Shown here in pieces: positions 22,101-32,869 of a stretch of 64,000 nt of DNA (its first letter is position 1; each line of letters begins with the position of its first letter). A program made the translations under genes and the position numbers. The notes under the pieces were generated by a model. It did not search any database, was not told the DNA's origin, and saw only the letters and a list, made by a program, of their open reading frames with translations. Source of the stretch: Cylindrotheca closterium (taxonomy: Eukaryota > Bacillariophyta > Bacillariophyceae > Bacillariales > Bacillariaceae); NCBI GenBank assembly GCA_933822405.4, contig CAKOGP040000779.1, positions 324,291 through 388,290 of the forward strand, written 5' to 3'.

Positions 22101-23431
22101 TCGGACAGCTTCAAAACATCCCTCGATAGAACTATACAAGTTTCGCTAATGCCATCTCTTCAGAAAGGGGCAAAAAGTGGCCAAGGAGTTGCAATGAGCA
22201 CGGTGGTGTCATGGGGATCCAAGAATCGTCGGACTAAAAATGAACGCACACCAGAGAAGAACGGTACGTCGTTCGTGCTTCGTTTTGCCCCACGTCAATA
22301 CTTATTTTGTCCCTTACTTTCTTAGTCCCTTGTTGTTTCTTGGATGATATATTAGGGCTCTATTGGTCTACATACCAGGCAGTCTTGAGACGCAGTGGGC
22401 AATACACTTCGGCGGCAGCTGGACAAATAGATTTCAACCAAGAGTTGTGCGATCCGATGGAAAAAGAGTTCTCGACCGATTGGCAAGCTGTACTCGATTC
22501 TACCATTAAAAAGCTATTGAAAACAGCGGAAATAAGCGTAGCGCAGCTATGCAACGAACTTACTCAGCGACTGGCTAACAGTTTCGGAGAAGGCGGCATG
22601 GATAGTTCTCGACTAATCACCATGGTCACCACGGCCAATCGGTCTTGCATGACAGCCTTGAAAGCCGCCTTTCAGCAAATGCTGTCCATGGCGGTAGAAT
22701 CTCAACGAAACCTCAGCCGAACATTGCTTCCAGCGGTGCAAACAAGTATGAGCGTCGCCTATATATCTTCCCTCAATGTACAAAGAGGACCTGGAAGCTT
22801 CATGCGTATGAAAGGGGCCATGTCATCCCATTCGCAAACGGCTGTGGATGGAATGTTCTTGGAAGCCATGAATGATCTGCAGGATGGAGTTGTTGGATTG
22901 ATTGGTGATCTTGCGAAACTGATTGCAGCATCCAGTGAAGTCGTCCGTAAGAGTATGGAAAACGTGTTTTCAATTTGCTGGGAGGATCAGTCGGCTGGAA
23001 ATAAGCAGGAGTTGATGGATCCAGTGATGCAGCAAAGGATCCGTGAGTGCAGGGATGCGCTATTACCTCACTTTCAGAATTTGGGTGCAATTCAGCTAAG
23101 CGCATGTAAGTTGATTGGTATTGAACGAGAAGAAGTTGAGCTTGATGTAATGGGCGTGGAAACTCTGGATCAAAGCCTAGAACGAAAACTTGAGGAAGCA
23201 AAGAAGAAAGGAGATGTCTTTGATTTATGCGATTCGGACGCGGAAGTTCCCGTAGTCCCGAAACGAAGAATCAAGTCGGACCCTGAAACTGCAACAGCAT
23301 CAGTCGCCCGAGCATCAACGCACGAATTGATCGACCTTTGTGATTCGGATGATGACTGGGAAGCTCCTGCAGCAAGAAGTGGATTATCTGCGAAGAAAGC
23401 TTCGCTTTTAATGAAATCAGAAATGCTGTGA
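19135..23431 (+). CDS. Large dynamin-like nuclear GTPase (SLIP-GC-like) with SUMO-interaction-like tails
   Basis: Four exons (19135-20141, 20246-21844, 21935-22263, 22356-23431) join to 1336 residues. Residues 1-85 resemble a ubiquitin-like or PB1 fold. Then come a KRKCK basic patch, a Ser/Asp-rich stretch and the GTPase: P-loop GNTGVGKSS (333-340, interrupted by intron 1), a SGSRGCTAAV switch I region, DLPG (567-570), and TQTDD near 633 in place of the TKxD motif. A charged coiled coil follows (about 655-745), then a helical stalk-like half. The tail has two acidic hydrophobic motifs, VFDLCDSD (about 1265) and LIDLCDSDDDWE (about 1301), which look like SUMO-interaction motifs. The GTPase layout resembles vertebrate nuclear GTPase SLIP-GC. 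A nuclear site is inferred from the basic patch and that similarity. Confidence 0.8.
19592..19635 (+). repeat. TCA/TCG trinucleotide repeat encoding poly-Ser
   Basis: A run of TCA and TCG codons inside the first exon of the GTPase gene encodes about 15 consecutive Ser residues. It is likely to vary in length between alleles. Confidence 0.8.
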
Positions 23432-23703
23432 AGGACTGCTGCAGCCATTGGATTTTCTAATCCTGATGGAAAGTCAAACATAACCTATGTATAGATATAT
23501 TCTGTATCTGAAAAGCGACCTGAACCTACCGGTACAGTCCCTACTACCGGTACAGTCTCTAGCAAACTGTCTGTCTGCCCCCCAATTTCAAAGTCAAAGC
23601 GACACATACTGTATCGATTCATTGAGGTAGCATACCGGTGGTACATCAGGAAGGCGCGGAGAGACCACGTTACCCATCGTCGACGGAAACCAAAAGAGCT
23701 ACA
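23432..23703. repeat. Intergenic spacer with TACCGGTA motifs
   Basis: Between the GTPase stop and the HA pseudogene lie three copies of the palindromic TACCGGT core (23527, 23545, 23634), two of them in the form CTACCGGTACAGTC separated by 18 bases. No gene is seen. Confidence 0.55.
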
Positions 23704-25149
23704 ATGCCAAAAAAGATACGAGCAGCCATGAGCAGTGCGGCTTCCGATCAGCAGCTTCAATCAAAGAAGAAAGCGTACGTGGGATCGTTCCTTTGATCAG
23801 TTGAAGTGGATCATCTCGACGGAATACCCCGTTGTCGGGTATGTCGAAACAAAGGAGTGGAAGAATGCAGCGCTTGCAGGGTGGGTAGAGCGACAACGGT
23901 ACCAGCATCGCCGAAAAGGACTTGCCAAAGAAAAAGTTGAAAAGCTTTAGAGCGTTGGCTTTTTGTGGGAAGACGATTGATTCATTCGTCAGAGCGTCAT
24001 GAACAGCCAGCATCACCGAGAAAAAGACCAAAGTTATCCATTAAGGAGCCACCGCAGCAGCCGAAGGAGTCAGTCTCCTCCGAAAATTGCACCAGATATG
24101 AGATGGAAATTGCAATTCGAAAAACTAGCTGCGTACATGAAGATTCACCATCCCGATGGTGGTTACGTAAAGAACTCCAAGTGCCATGATGCCAAGTTGG
24201 CCAATTGGACTCAGAGGCAGCGTGCCCTCTATCGATGACGACGAATCCAGGGGAAACTCACTCCATTGACGGATGATCGGATTGAAAAGTTGGAGAGCAT
24301 TGGTTTCGAATGGGAGCACACACTCAGCAAGAACAACAAATCGAACGAAGCGAACAAGGAGGACGTGCAACAACAGACAAAAGAGTCGGGTGATGACGAC
24401 GACGATGACGACGACGAACCCAATACAAAGGAATGCGACTCAATGGTCGTATTAAGCGCTGTAGAGCCAGCCACATTCAAGAAGGAGGAAAGAGACAAAG
24501 AGCAATTCGAAGATGCATCGAATTCTTTAGAGCCGGCCACATCCCAGAAGAAAGACAAAGATCAATCCGATGAAGGTGGCGATGAGTCCTCTCAAGCTGA
24601 ACTAATATTTGTACTACTAGTAGTGACACTGGAGATGGAAATCAGCAAGCATCTTCTCCGCTCGACAGGGACCGAAAGCCAGCGGCAAGGGCTGGAAAGC
24701 GAAAGCGTTCCAAGAGCAATGCAGAGTGGACACATCAAGAGGAAAGTGAAATGGATGAAAGTGAAATGGAATTCAGTGCGAAACGAAAGCGGGGCAAAAA
24801 CTCCGAAACGAGGAAGTACGCGAGTGCATCGACGATTGACCGCGTCAGTAGCAGTCCTTACGAAGAAGCTATGAAGCAAAATCTACCTCGATTGCTCACC
24901 AACCAGTTGGACCTTATGGAGTACGTCAAGGAGGAGAACTCTACTTTGAAGTCTCACCTCATTGACAAGGAGTCGGATTGGCTGGAACATAAACAGTACT
25001 TGGAAGAACGCATTCGGACCTTGGAACAAGAGAACGAAGATCTGATAGAGTCTCACAAGGAAGAAAAGGCGCATTGGCAACGTGAGCGGCAGAGACGAAA
25101 GCACGCGGAACAGCAACTCAAAAAATTGAAGAAAAAGATTGTCGAATGA
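23704..25149 (+). pseudogene. Broken third HA-repeat gene
   Basis: Two HA units and the family coiled-coil tail are recognisable but interrupted. In the frame of 23735 the first unit starts RTWDRSFDQLKW and reaches KVEKL. There a TAG (23948) replaces the Glu codon seen in the other copies, and a TGA follows at 23978. The second unit (RWKLQFEKLAAYMKIHHPDGG, from about 24101) is cut by TGA at 24236, where Arg is expected. Between about 24590 and 24620 the frame shifts to that of the tail (KRKRGKN, then ESHKEEKAHWQRERQRRKHAEQQL), which ends at 25149. The natural-looking ATG at 23704 is also out of frame with the first unit. No GT-AG intron of normal size removes these defects. Confidence 0.75.
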
Positions 25150-25739
25150 ATAAATGAATGAAACTTGTTTTGGCGGACAATAACGATCTAGGAATCCTAG
25201 GTGTTAATATCTGTAAAGAAATAAGGAACTTTTGTCATGAATAAAATGGACCACGGATGTCACTTTCGTGTCAATGTGTAGATACTAGTAACATTCCATG
25301 GTCCCATCATTACTGACTCCCTGTAAATTGTCCCAACAATATATCGGCGAGACCATTCTCCTCTCCATCGTCTCCCTTTCCATCAACCATCAAACCTTGC
25401 ATCTCTGCTAAGAGATCCGAAGTTTCAATCAATTCTTTTTCAGCCCTGCTCAAAGATGCGAGAGGGGGGGGGGGGATCCACGGGCTATAGGGCCAATCCT
25501 ACTTGGGCAATCTACAGAGCGAGAACGATTTACGTAAAAGATGAAGCATTTATGTTTGCAGCTGGTAAGAAATGACCTACGAAATATTATCGGTATCAAT
25601 TCAACGCTCATGACCGGAATAGATGGCAACCCGCAAAAAGAGATCCATTTGGCCTGATGGTGCAATTGGACCAAACATAAATTCGACGGAAAGTCCAGCA
25701 GAAGGTAGAGCAAGCTGAAGGCAATTAAACAGCTGCTGC
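25150..25739. other. Intergenic region between two pseudogenes
   Basis: This stretch runs from the end of the HA pseudogene to the last recognisable codons of the MYND/TPR pseudogene. It contains a run of 12 G at 25464-25475, prone to sequencing error. The minus-strand frame stays open here to 25450 but has no recognisable protein character beyond the TPR part. Confidence 0.35.
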
Positions 25740-27102
25740 TAGTGGCACCTGGCTCCTCGCCTACAATTTCACGATACAGCTGAAGGACTTGTTCATGATG
25801 GTGCTCATCCCATGGGGCCTCATACACCAAAGTTCTAGCCATTGTCACTTTTGCAGCCTTCATGTTTCCCATTGCCTTTTGGCTGAGCGCAATGTACTGA
25901 TGGCCAAAGGGAACGTGTCGATTCATATGAAGGACCCCTGCTCCTGCCGCCACTGCCTGCTCATACCTTTGGAGATGAAAGCTTGGGCGACACGATCCCA
26001 CTAACATCTCAAGTTGTTGAGAGGGGTCATAATAGGACCCTCATCCGATTTCTGTAACATTGCCGAGTAGACCAACTTGGCAGCTTCCCAATTTTCCATC
26101 GTTTCTTCAGCTTCCCCCAGCATGATACAGACGTCGAAACTCAGCTGCGGCATTGGCACTGTATTGTTCTTTGCTTTATATTCATCAATTTTCATAGCCA
26201 ATTCTTGAGCTTCTTCCCCCTTGTTTTGAGCAACGAGTGCCTCTCCGTGTTTGTACATGGAATTGAGTTTTTGACGATTTGTGGCTGCCAACTTGACCAG
26301 ATCCTGCAACCAAAGAAGATCTTTCTTTGTTTTCTCTGGCTCTTGCAGCGACATTAACAGTTCTGCTCTGGTACAAAGTAACTGAGTCATTGTTTCCACA
26401 TCTGATGACGATACTAATTCTTCAACTGTTGGACGGCCCTTCTTTTCTAATTGGTCGAGTTCGGCCAGCACCCCTAGCCTTAGATTGGTAAGCTTGTCTG
26501 ACTCTAACGTCTTGTGATCGTTGGCCTTCGCTGCCAAGATTCGTGCCTTTTCTACAATGGAGTCTTGGGACATCAGGTGTCTCGGCACGACAGGCCGGAC
26601 AACTTAATATGCCCTCCTTCTTGGATTCTTCTTCCATGAAGGGAAACAATTAACGGTGTGGTGGCTGCATTATTCTTCACTGTTTTTTGCCATTTCGCCA
26701 AGCAAGCAAAGCAAAAGGCATACCACACGATGGTAAAACGTATGGGTCCACCATCGGATGACACAGGCAAATGGCACAATCTTGGTTCTTCTGTCCCTCC
26801 TTCAATTCCCCACGAGCTTGCGGCATTTCTCCGTCTTCGAAATCCAGCGTAGCGAGTCTGATCTCATCCATACACCGTTTGATCGCATTCATACCGTGGC
26901 AGAATTCCTTGTGGTTTACCTTCCGGTGCTTTTTTTGACAAGCCACGCTGCAGTAAAAAGCAGTTCGACATCTAGAACACCGTTTCTTGAGTGCTGCAAC
27001 ATTGCAATTGGGGCCATCACAGGTAATGTACTCTCTGCCAAAAGCTAACGATGATGTCGACAAAGTTCCAATGGACAAGACAATCGACTTGCAGGTTTGC
27101 AA
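25740..27102 (-). pseudogene. Frameshifted MYND / RING / TPR-like gene remnant
   Basis: Reading down the minus strand, the first part has a MYND zinc finger (CDGPNCNVAALKKRCSRCRT, then YCSVACQKKH and H...C). Next come the first half of a RING (DCAICLCHPMVDPYVLPSC) and, one frame away, its continuation (YAFCFACLAKWQ, with Tyr where the RING His is expected). A third frame carries the RING end (LSCPACRAETP), and a fourth segment (from SQDSIVEKARILAAKAND) is a TPR-like helical region. A stop and another shift near 26001 precede the last helices (YEQAVAAGAGV to QLYREIVGEEP). The MYND frame has no upstream ATG. At least four frame changes make a working gene unlikely. MYND-RING-TPR proteins are usually protein-interaction or ubiquitin-related factors. 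Confidence 0.7.
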
Positions 27103-27510
27103 GCAAGTAATGTGACGATGCTACTGCGCAAGTATTGCTTTGACATGATCACAATGATGCGCAGTATACACGACGATCGCGGATCATGCAGTACTTGTAT
27201 CGTCTCCGCCAGACCGCCAACTTCGACTCATTTGACTTCTTTTCAATCTCCAAAGACAGATAATAATACTGTAACTAACGGAGCGCTATGGGCATGCGAT
27301 ATTCAGATACCCTACCATACCAGTGGTACGGTATGTGCAATGCATCTACAGTAACTCTGTGCGGCAACGTAATACCATAAGAATGTCAAAGGACGAGCGA
27401 CACGACTCTGGCATAAACATTTTCGGGTAACGCCATTATCACTTTAAAAAAGACTGTATCCTCAATCCAATTAAATACCGTATCTTCACCAGTTGCTTTT
27501 CGAAGCCAAC

Positions 27511-27540
27511 CAGGTACCGGTTACCGGTACCTGGTACCAT
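27511..27540. repeat. TACCGGTA/GGTACC palindrome cluster
   Basis: The stretch consists of overlapping GGTACC and TACCGGTA palindromes (CAGGTACCGG, TTACCGGTAC, CTGGTACC). The same words recur in other intergenic regions of the window. Confidence 0.6.
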
Positions 27541-27816
27541 CCGTATGGTATGAAGGATCCATTGTTCAGTTGCAGGACTTGACGTTCATTTCTTTGATTG
27601 CGCGCTCTTATTCTGTGTCAGAAACGTGGAGGCACTTTTATTGGCAGATTCATTCATTCGCCGCCTCCTCTTGCAACTGTTGACGTCAGAATACTCCCGA
27701 CGTCTTCTCTCGGATTCGACATGTTTATCAAGAGGTCGTACATTTGGCGTATGGGTGGCTGACAACTACCCTCGCAAATATTCGACAAGTGTTCGCATGT
27801 GCCGCAAATCTAACCT

Positions 27817-28010
27817 GCAGTAGTATTTCTACACGGCCACAATTTTTGTGGCCGCGGGCAGAGAGATCCCGACCAAAGACAAACTGACAGCAGACGGAAA
27901 AAAAGGTTCGAATGTTCTAGTAGTATTTCTACTACGCTGCCACAAAGATAGTCCTGCCGGGCAGAGAGACCCCGAGAAAAGACAAACTAACAGATGACGA
28001 AAAAAGAAGG
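27817..28010. repeat. Two-copy imperfect tandem repeat, 100-bp period
   Basis: Copy 1 (27817-27905) and copy 2 (27917-28010) share CAGTAGTATTTCTAC or TAGTAGTATTTCTAC at the start, then GGGCAGAGAGA-CCCGA, AAGACAAACT-ACAG, and a purine run before AAGG. Matching positions are exactly 100 bases apart. The first copy also contains a small hairpin (GGCCAC AATTTTT GTGGCC). Confidence 0.65.
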
Positions 28011-28275
28011 CTTCTGGTCAGCGTTAAACTATGCGGAAAACAAAATAAACAAACTACCACTGCTACATAAGAAACTGTACAATGGACATATCAGTAGGGT
28101 TAAAGTTGACAGATGTTCGCAATCATCGGGAGGTCTTTCTTTGCTAGTATACGGTGGAATCTAGTACATAATCTACATAAAAGATCACTTTCCGTTCAGC
28201 ACCTCAATTAGGATCAAATTTGCCGATCATTTTTCATAAAAAATTGAATCATCTCTGACAAGGTGTCACGTCAAG

Positions 28276-31143
28276 ATGGAAGACTCTCTGGAAGTGAAAC
28301 CAGGTAGCGAACCTGCCAACTTCGAGAAGGAAAAGCCTCAAGACGATGAAGAAGATACCATCGTTGAGCATGAGAAGTATGGAATGAGAGAAATTGTCAT
28401 TCCTGTTGGAGACAAAGAAATCCGATTCAACCCGGTGACAAGCGTCTTCGCCATTGCCTTTCTTTGGGGACGTAAGTTTCATGCCTTGTACTATTCACTA
28501 CCTTTCCCCAATTTAAGCATTCATTGACTTACACTACGTCTTCTGTGCCTCGCCGCCTATTCATTATCATCTTCATTATCAGTTGCCGTATGGTGCATGA
28601 CCGACCCTGAGTTTTCACGAGACAAACTCGTTGAGTTCAGAGGAAATGTTGCCGAGCTGTTCACGTGGTTCTACGTTGGTACCAACCCTGCTTTCATGGT
28701 AAGCCTTCTTGATCTCCAGATTTCCTGAGAAGGAATGTACGCAACGACCGGGAGAGCAATCAGCCAGTCCCAAGTTGAAGTCTTTGATCTAACCCCATCC
28801 AATTATTGTTGCCTACCTACAGTTCTTCATCCTCTGGGTTGCATACCGATATGGTAACATTCGCCTTGGCCCCCAGGACTCTACACCAGAATTCGATGAT
28901 ATCACCTACTTTTCCATGCTTTTCTCTGCTGGAGTGGGTGTTGGTCTCTTTTTCTATGGTGGTAAGTTGCTTGCTTGCTTCAGGTCATGAGTTCATGCCA
29001 CATGCATCAAATCATCCGATACAGTTCTTCTCACGACTCTCCTTCTCCCACACTAACATTCTACAGTTGCCGAACCCCTTTGGCACCGTGGATCTCACTG
29101 GTTTGCCGAAACCGGATACAAGGCCCAAGATGAAATTGATATGTTTGCCCTTAACATTACAGTCTTCCACTGGGGAATCACTGGATGGTCGCAATACCTC
29201 ATTGTCGCCATTTGTTCTGGACTCGTCAGCTTCCGTTTCAAGCTGCCTCTGACCCTCCGATCGTGCTTCTACCCGTTGTTGGGAGAGTACACCTGGGGAT
29301 GGATTGGCGACATCATTGACGGATACACCATTGTGACCACTGTCGCTGGTGTATGTACCAGTCTTGGATTGGGAGCCTTCCAAATCGCCGCCGGATTGAA
29401 GCGTGTGGGTGCCATTGATAAGGACATTTCCGATGATGACCTTACTGATGTTCACCTCTACTCAATCTGGATCATTACTTGCTTGGCCACAATCTCCGTT
29501 ATTTCTGGAGTTGGAATCGGTATTAAATACCTATCCCAGCTTGCTTTCGGATTGGGACAGTTGCTCTTGTTCTGGGTCTTCACCATGGAAAAGACCAACT
29601 TTATTCTTAACTTGATTGTTCAGGTACGTCATTGCTTCCATCGTATGTTGAAATGTGCTTATGGAGAATATACTAACACATTTTACAGGAAGTTGGATAC
29701 TACTTCCAATGGACCGTCTTCCAAATGAACTTCCATACCGATGCTTTCGGTCAACTGAACCATGGCGAAGGCCGAGCTGTTGATGGCAACTCTGCTGCTA
29801 CTTGGTTCATGGACGCATGGACAATCTTTTACATCGGTTGGTGGGTCGCTTGGGCCGCTTTTGTTGGTCTATTCATTGCCCGCGTTTCCAGAGGTCGCAC
29901 CATCCGCAACGTTATCTTCTACAGTTACGCTTGCCCACTCATCTACACCATTATCTGGTTCTGCGTCTTTGGTGGCGTTGGTTTGCGTCAAGTCCGCCAG
30001 GCCGAAGAATTGCAAATGATGGGATTGGCCATGCACAATAACAGTGACTTCTACCAAAGTGCTGGAGACGAGTTTTGCTATGACGTTCCTCAAGTTCCCG
30101 AGATTTCTTACACTGCTTTGGACAACAGTACCGCCACTTTCACGAATACGTTGATGGGTGTGACTCCGGTCTGTCTATTTAACAGTGGTGATGATCAAAC
30201 TGCTTGGTTCAACGTCCTCAACTCCTTCACTTACCCAAATGACTTCAGCGGCAGTGGATTTGGACCATTCCTAACCTGGGTGTCCATCTTTTCTCTCAGC
30301 ATCTACTTCATCACCTCTTCGGATTCTGGTTCTTTGGTTGTCGATCAATTGGCATCCAATGGATTTGAAGACGCACATTGGTTGCAACGCGTGTTCTGGG
30401 CATTCACCGAAGGTGGTGCCGCCAGCGCTCTGCTTGTTTCGGGAGGACAGAGTGCTCTGAGGGCTCTACAAGCAGCTTCCATTCTTTCTGGTCTTCCATT
30501 CACTTTCTTCTTGATGCTGATGTGTCTGACCATTGTTAGCATGTGTAAGCTTGCCGAAGAAAACGATAAGGAAGGCACCGACCTTTCCTTGGAAGAAGAC
30601 TACCACCGCAAACGCACTTTCACCATGCCCATCTTTGGGGGTATTTTCAACATCTTCGAAAGAGTCTTCTCTTTCGGTATGACCAATGAGAAACGTTCCA
30701 GCATTGCAACGATCAACGGTTCGGATATCTCTGGATTTTTCGTTGCCATTCTTTTCCCTTTCATCCCTTTGAACAACATCTACGGTATGGCCCGACCCAA
30801 GTCCTCTAATGCTATCGGCAACAAGGTCATGGTCTTTTTCTACACCATCTTCTATTACTTGACCGTTGGTCTATTCTGCAGCATCGGCCAGAGCCCTGCC
30901 TTCCGCGGAATCGGATGGTCTACCATGGCCCTCGCTGCCCTCATCTTGTGTTCCATTCGCATGACTGTTCGTGACAACAACAAGATTGAAGGAAATGTCA
31001 TCGCGGATTTCGTTTGTTCCATGTTTCTCTGGCCACAAGTTTTGGTTCAAATGGAAAAGGAATTGACCGAGAAGAACAATACTCCAACTGAGGAAGATGA
31101 AGTTGGCCAAGAGAAGCCATACGTAGAGAAAGCGGCTGCCTAG
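28276..31143 (+). CDS. BCCT-family (betaine/choline/carnitine-type) transporter
   Basis: Five exons (28276-28471, 28583-28698, 28823-28961, 29067-29623, 29689-31143) give 820 residues. The BCCT signature is clear: FSAGVGVGLFFYG joined by splicing to VAEPLWH, then FHWGITGWSQY, and later the Trp-rich segment WWVAWAAF...IARVSRGRTIRN. About 12 membrane segments are flanked by acidic N- and C-terminal tails. The family takes up quaternary ammonium osmolytes such as glycine betaine, choline, carnitine or DMSP using Na+ or H+. For a marine alga, betaine or DMSP are reasonable guesses, but the substrate cannot be fixed here. Members are usually somewhat shorter; the extra length is in the outer loops and the C-terminal tail. 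Confidence 0.9.
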
Positions 31144-31641
31144 GTTTGCAAAACCGCACCCCTCTCTCCCAGCTAGCTACCTTGATACGATGTCATAAAC
31201 CGTAACCATGCCCGTAGTAAATATATAGTCTTAGCTTATATTATGTTTTATCCTCATTTTACAAGATAATATTCTTACCTCTCTAATCTTGCAAACATAC
31301 CAAACAGATTATATACATAAAAATGTAGAGAAGCGCTTCCTGTGTATTTTTCGGATTGAGTCAGCTTTTGGTAGATTGACAGATGTCAATGCTCAATTGT
31401 GACATGTACGAGGAGTACCATAATTTGAGTACCTGGTACCGTACCAGTGCCAGGCTGTACTATTTGGACTGTACTACCTACCGGTACCGGTACCAGGTAC
31501 CAGGTACCAGGTAGTAGCTGATGATTCATTCGAACGACCAACGACAACAACGCGCGTCTGGCATGCGTATGCACTCACGTGACGTGATCGTTTCCCATCA
31601 AATAAGCACCTTTTACAATAAAGCAATGAAACTATAGCGCA
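31144..31641. other. Intergenic region with TACCGGTA cluster
   Basis: These 498 bases lie between the BCCT gene and the hydrolase gene. The right half (31421-31513) is packed with GGTACC, GTACCAG and CCGGTACCGG words, including three consecutive CAGGTAC copies. No gene is seen. The hydrolase promoter must lie here. Confidence 0.5.
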
Positions 31642-32841
31642 ATGGACATAGCTAGAACACTTCCATCAGCCCCCTCTCCATTGTCCACAGCCATCTTCAA
31701 TGGGCTACGTCTACTATCACCAAAAACATGGGTAGGTTTGCTACAAGTCAGCTCTCGAAGTCCCTTTTCGGAGTTTGAGCTGGAAACCTTCATCATTGCG
31801 ACAGTGGGCATTGTGCTTCCGGTTTCAATTCTCTTGTATTCTACCACGCTCTTTGAATCCATGCAACATACACGGCCTCAGCTGGAAAGCGTTCTTGCGT
31901 TGTCACCTTGGGTTTGGCAATGCATTTGGCAATTTTGCAATCAGATGTACAAGTTTGCCGTTACAGTGATTTCAAATTTCCGAAACAGAACCAAAGCATT
32001 GCCTTCCGCCATTCAAGAATTGCAGACCCGGCTTTCCAATCAGCGGGCGTATCAAACAAGAAGATATACTGTATATTTGCCGAAACAGGATTTGCCACAG
32101 ATGGATAGTCGTACCGGTAAAGCAAAAGCATCTAAATCAACCAAATCAGCGGTTGGTGGAGGGATGGCAGGTCCTACCAAGGTAATGGTTTTATTTCCTG
32201 GGGCATTGGTTCCGGGTGAGGCGTATTCGGAACTAGCCGGGCGTCTATCTGACAGTGGATTGATTGTCGTTGTTCCATCCTTGGAACCTTGTTTGTACGC
32301 GGCTCCCAATCTTGGCACTGATGTTGACACGTTTTGTCGGATGGTGAAAAAAGTGCAAGATGAATTAAAATTAGATCCAGTACGCACAGAATGGGTGATT
32401 GGTGGGCATTCCATGGGAGCATTCGGGGCAATGAGACTATTTCACCAGTACAATAAGCAGAGACAATTGGACATGTGGAAGTACCTACTGGACCATGTAA
32501 TTCCAATGAGAGTAAAAGACTTGGTTCTTATCGGTGTGACACCCTTTGTGAAAGAGTGTACAGACCTATCGAGATACGACGATGCGAGAAGGAACCGAAT
32601 ACTGCTGATACAAGCAACTGATGATGTGCTGATGAAAATTCTAGGGGATGGACTAGACGAGCTGTACACGAACTTTCCAGACGCTACAACCATACGGAAA
32701 GATATTGTCGGGGGAACACACCATGGCTTTGCCAGCTACAACGATGAAAATGGACAAATTACGATGCAAGAACAGCAGGACCAAGTCTGTGAACACATTG
32801 TCGAGTTCTTGCAACTCAAAGGTAGAGAAAATGTTCTTTAG
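31642..32841 (+). CDS. Alpha/beta hydrolase with N-terminal membrane segment
   Basis: A single exon of 399 residues. A hydrophobic segment at about 50-68 (FIIATVGIVLPVSILLYST) probably anchors it. The hydrolase core starts near 178 with VMVLFPGALVPG (oxyanion strand-loop). It has the nucleophile elbow GGHSMGAFG (Ser257), an Asp after the late strand (LLIQATDD, Asp327) and the His of GGTHHGF (360 or 361). The complete triad suggests an active esterase, lipase or thioesterase-like enzyme of unknown substrate. Its stop lies 28 bases from the stop of the convergent cyclase gene, so their 3' ends must overlap or nearly so. Confidence 0.8.
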   Translation: MDIARTLPSAPSPLSTAIFNGLRLLSPKTWVGLLQVSSRSPFSEFELETFIIATVGIVLPVSILLYSTTLFESMQHTRPQLESVLALSPWVWQCIWQFCNQMYKFAVTVISNFRNRTKALPSAIQELQTRLSNQRAYQTRRYTVYLPKQDLPQMDSRTGKAKASKSTKSAVGGGMAGPTKVMVLFPGALVPGEAYSELAGRLSDSGLIVVVPSLEPCLYAAPNLGTDVDTFCRMVKKVQDELKLDPVRTEWVIGGHSMGAFGAMRLFHQYNKQRQLDMWKYLLDHVIPMRVKDLVLIGVTPFVKECTDLSRYDDARRNRILLIQATDDVLMKILGDGLDELYTNFPDATTIRKDIVGGTHHGFASYNDENGQITMQEQQDQVCEHIVEFLQLKGRENVL

Positions 32842-32869
32842 CAATGGTACATGTCTCTGGTTTGCTGTA

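Larger units (their letters stand above)
27103..28275. other. Intergenic region with local duplications
   Basis: This is 1173 bases with no supported gene. It holds a dense TACCGGTA cluster (27511-27540), a two-copy 100-base tandem repeat (27817-28010), and the presumed promoter and leader of the BCCT transporter gene at its right end. Confidence 0.4.

Noticed and set aside
23704..25149. Possibility that the HA pseudogene stops lie in introns or are recoded
   Set aside because: No GT-AG pair of normal length removes the stops while keeping the conserved codons, and no other gene in the window uses TAG or TGA as sense.
29012..29455. 147-codon minus-strand frame opposite the BCCT gene
   Set aside because: It lies over a conserved transporter exon and lacks any own feature.
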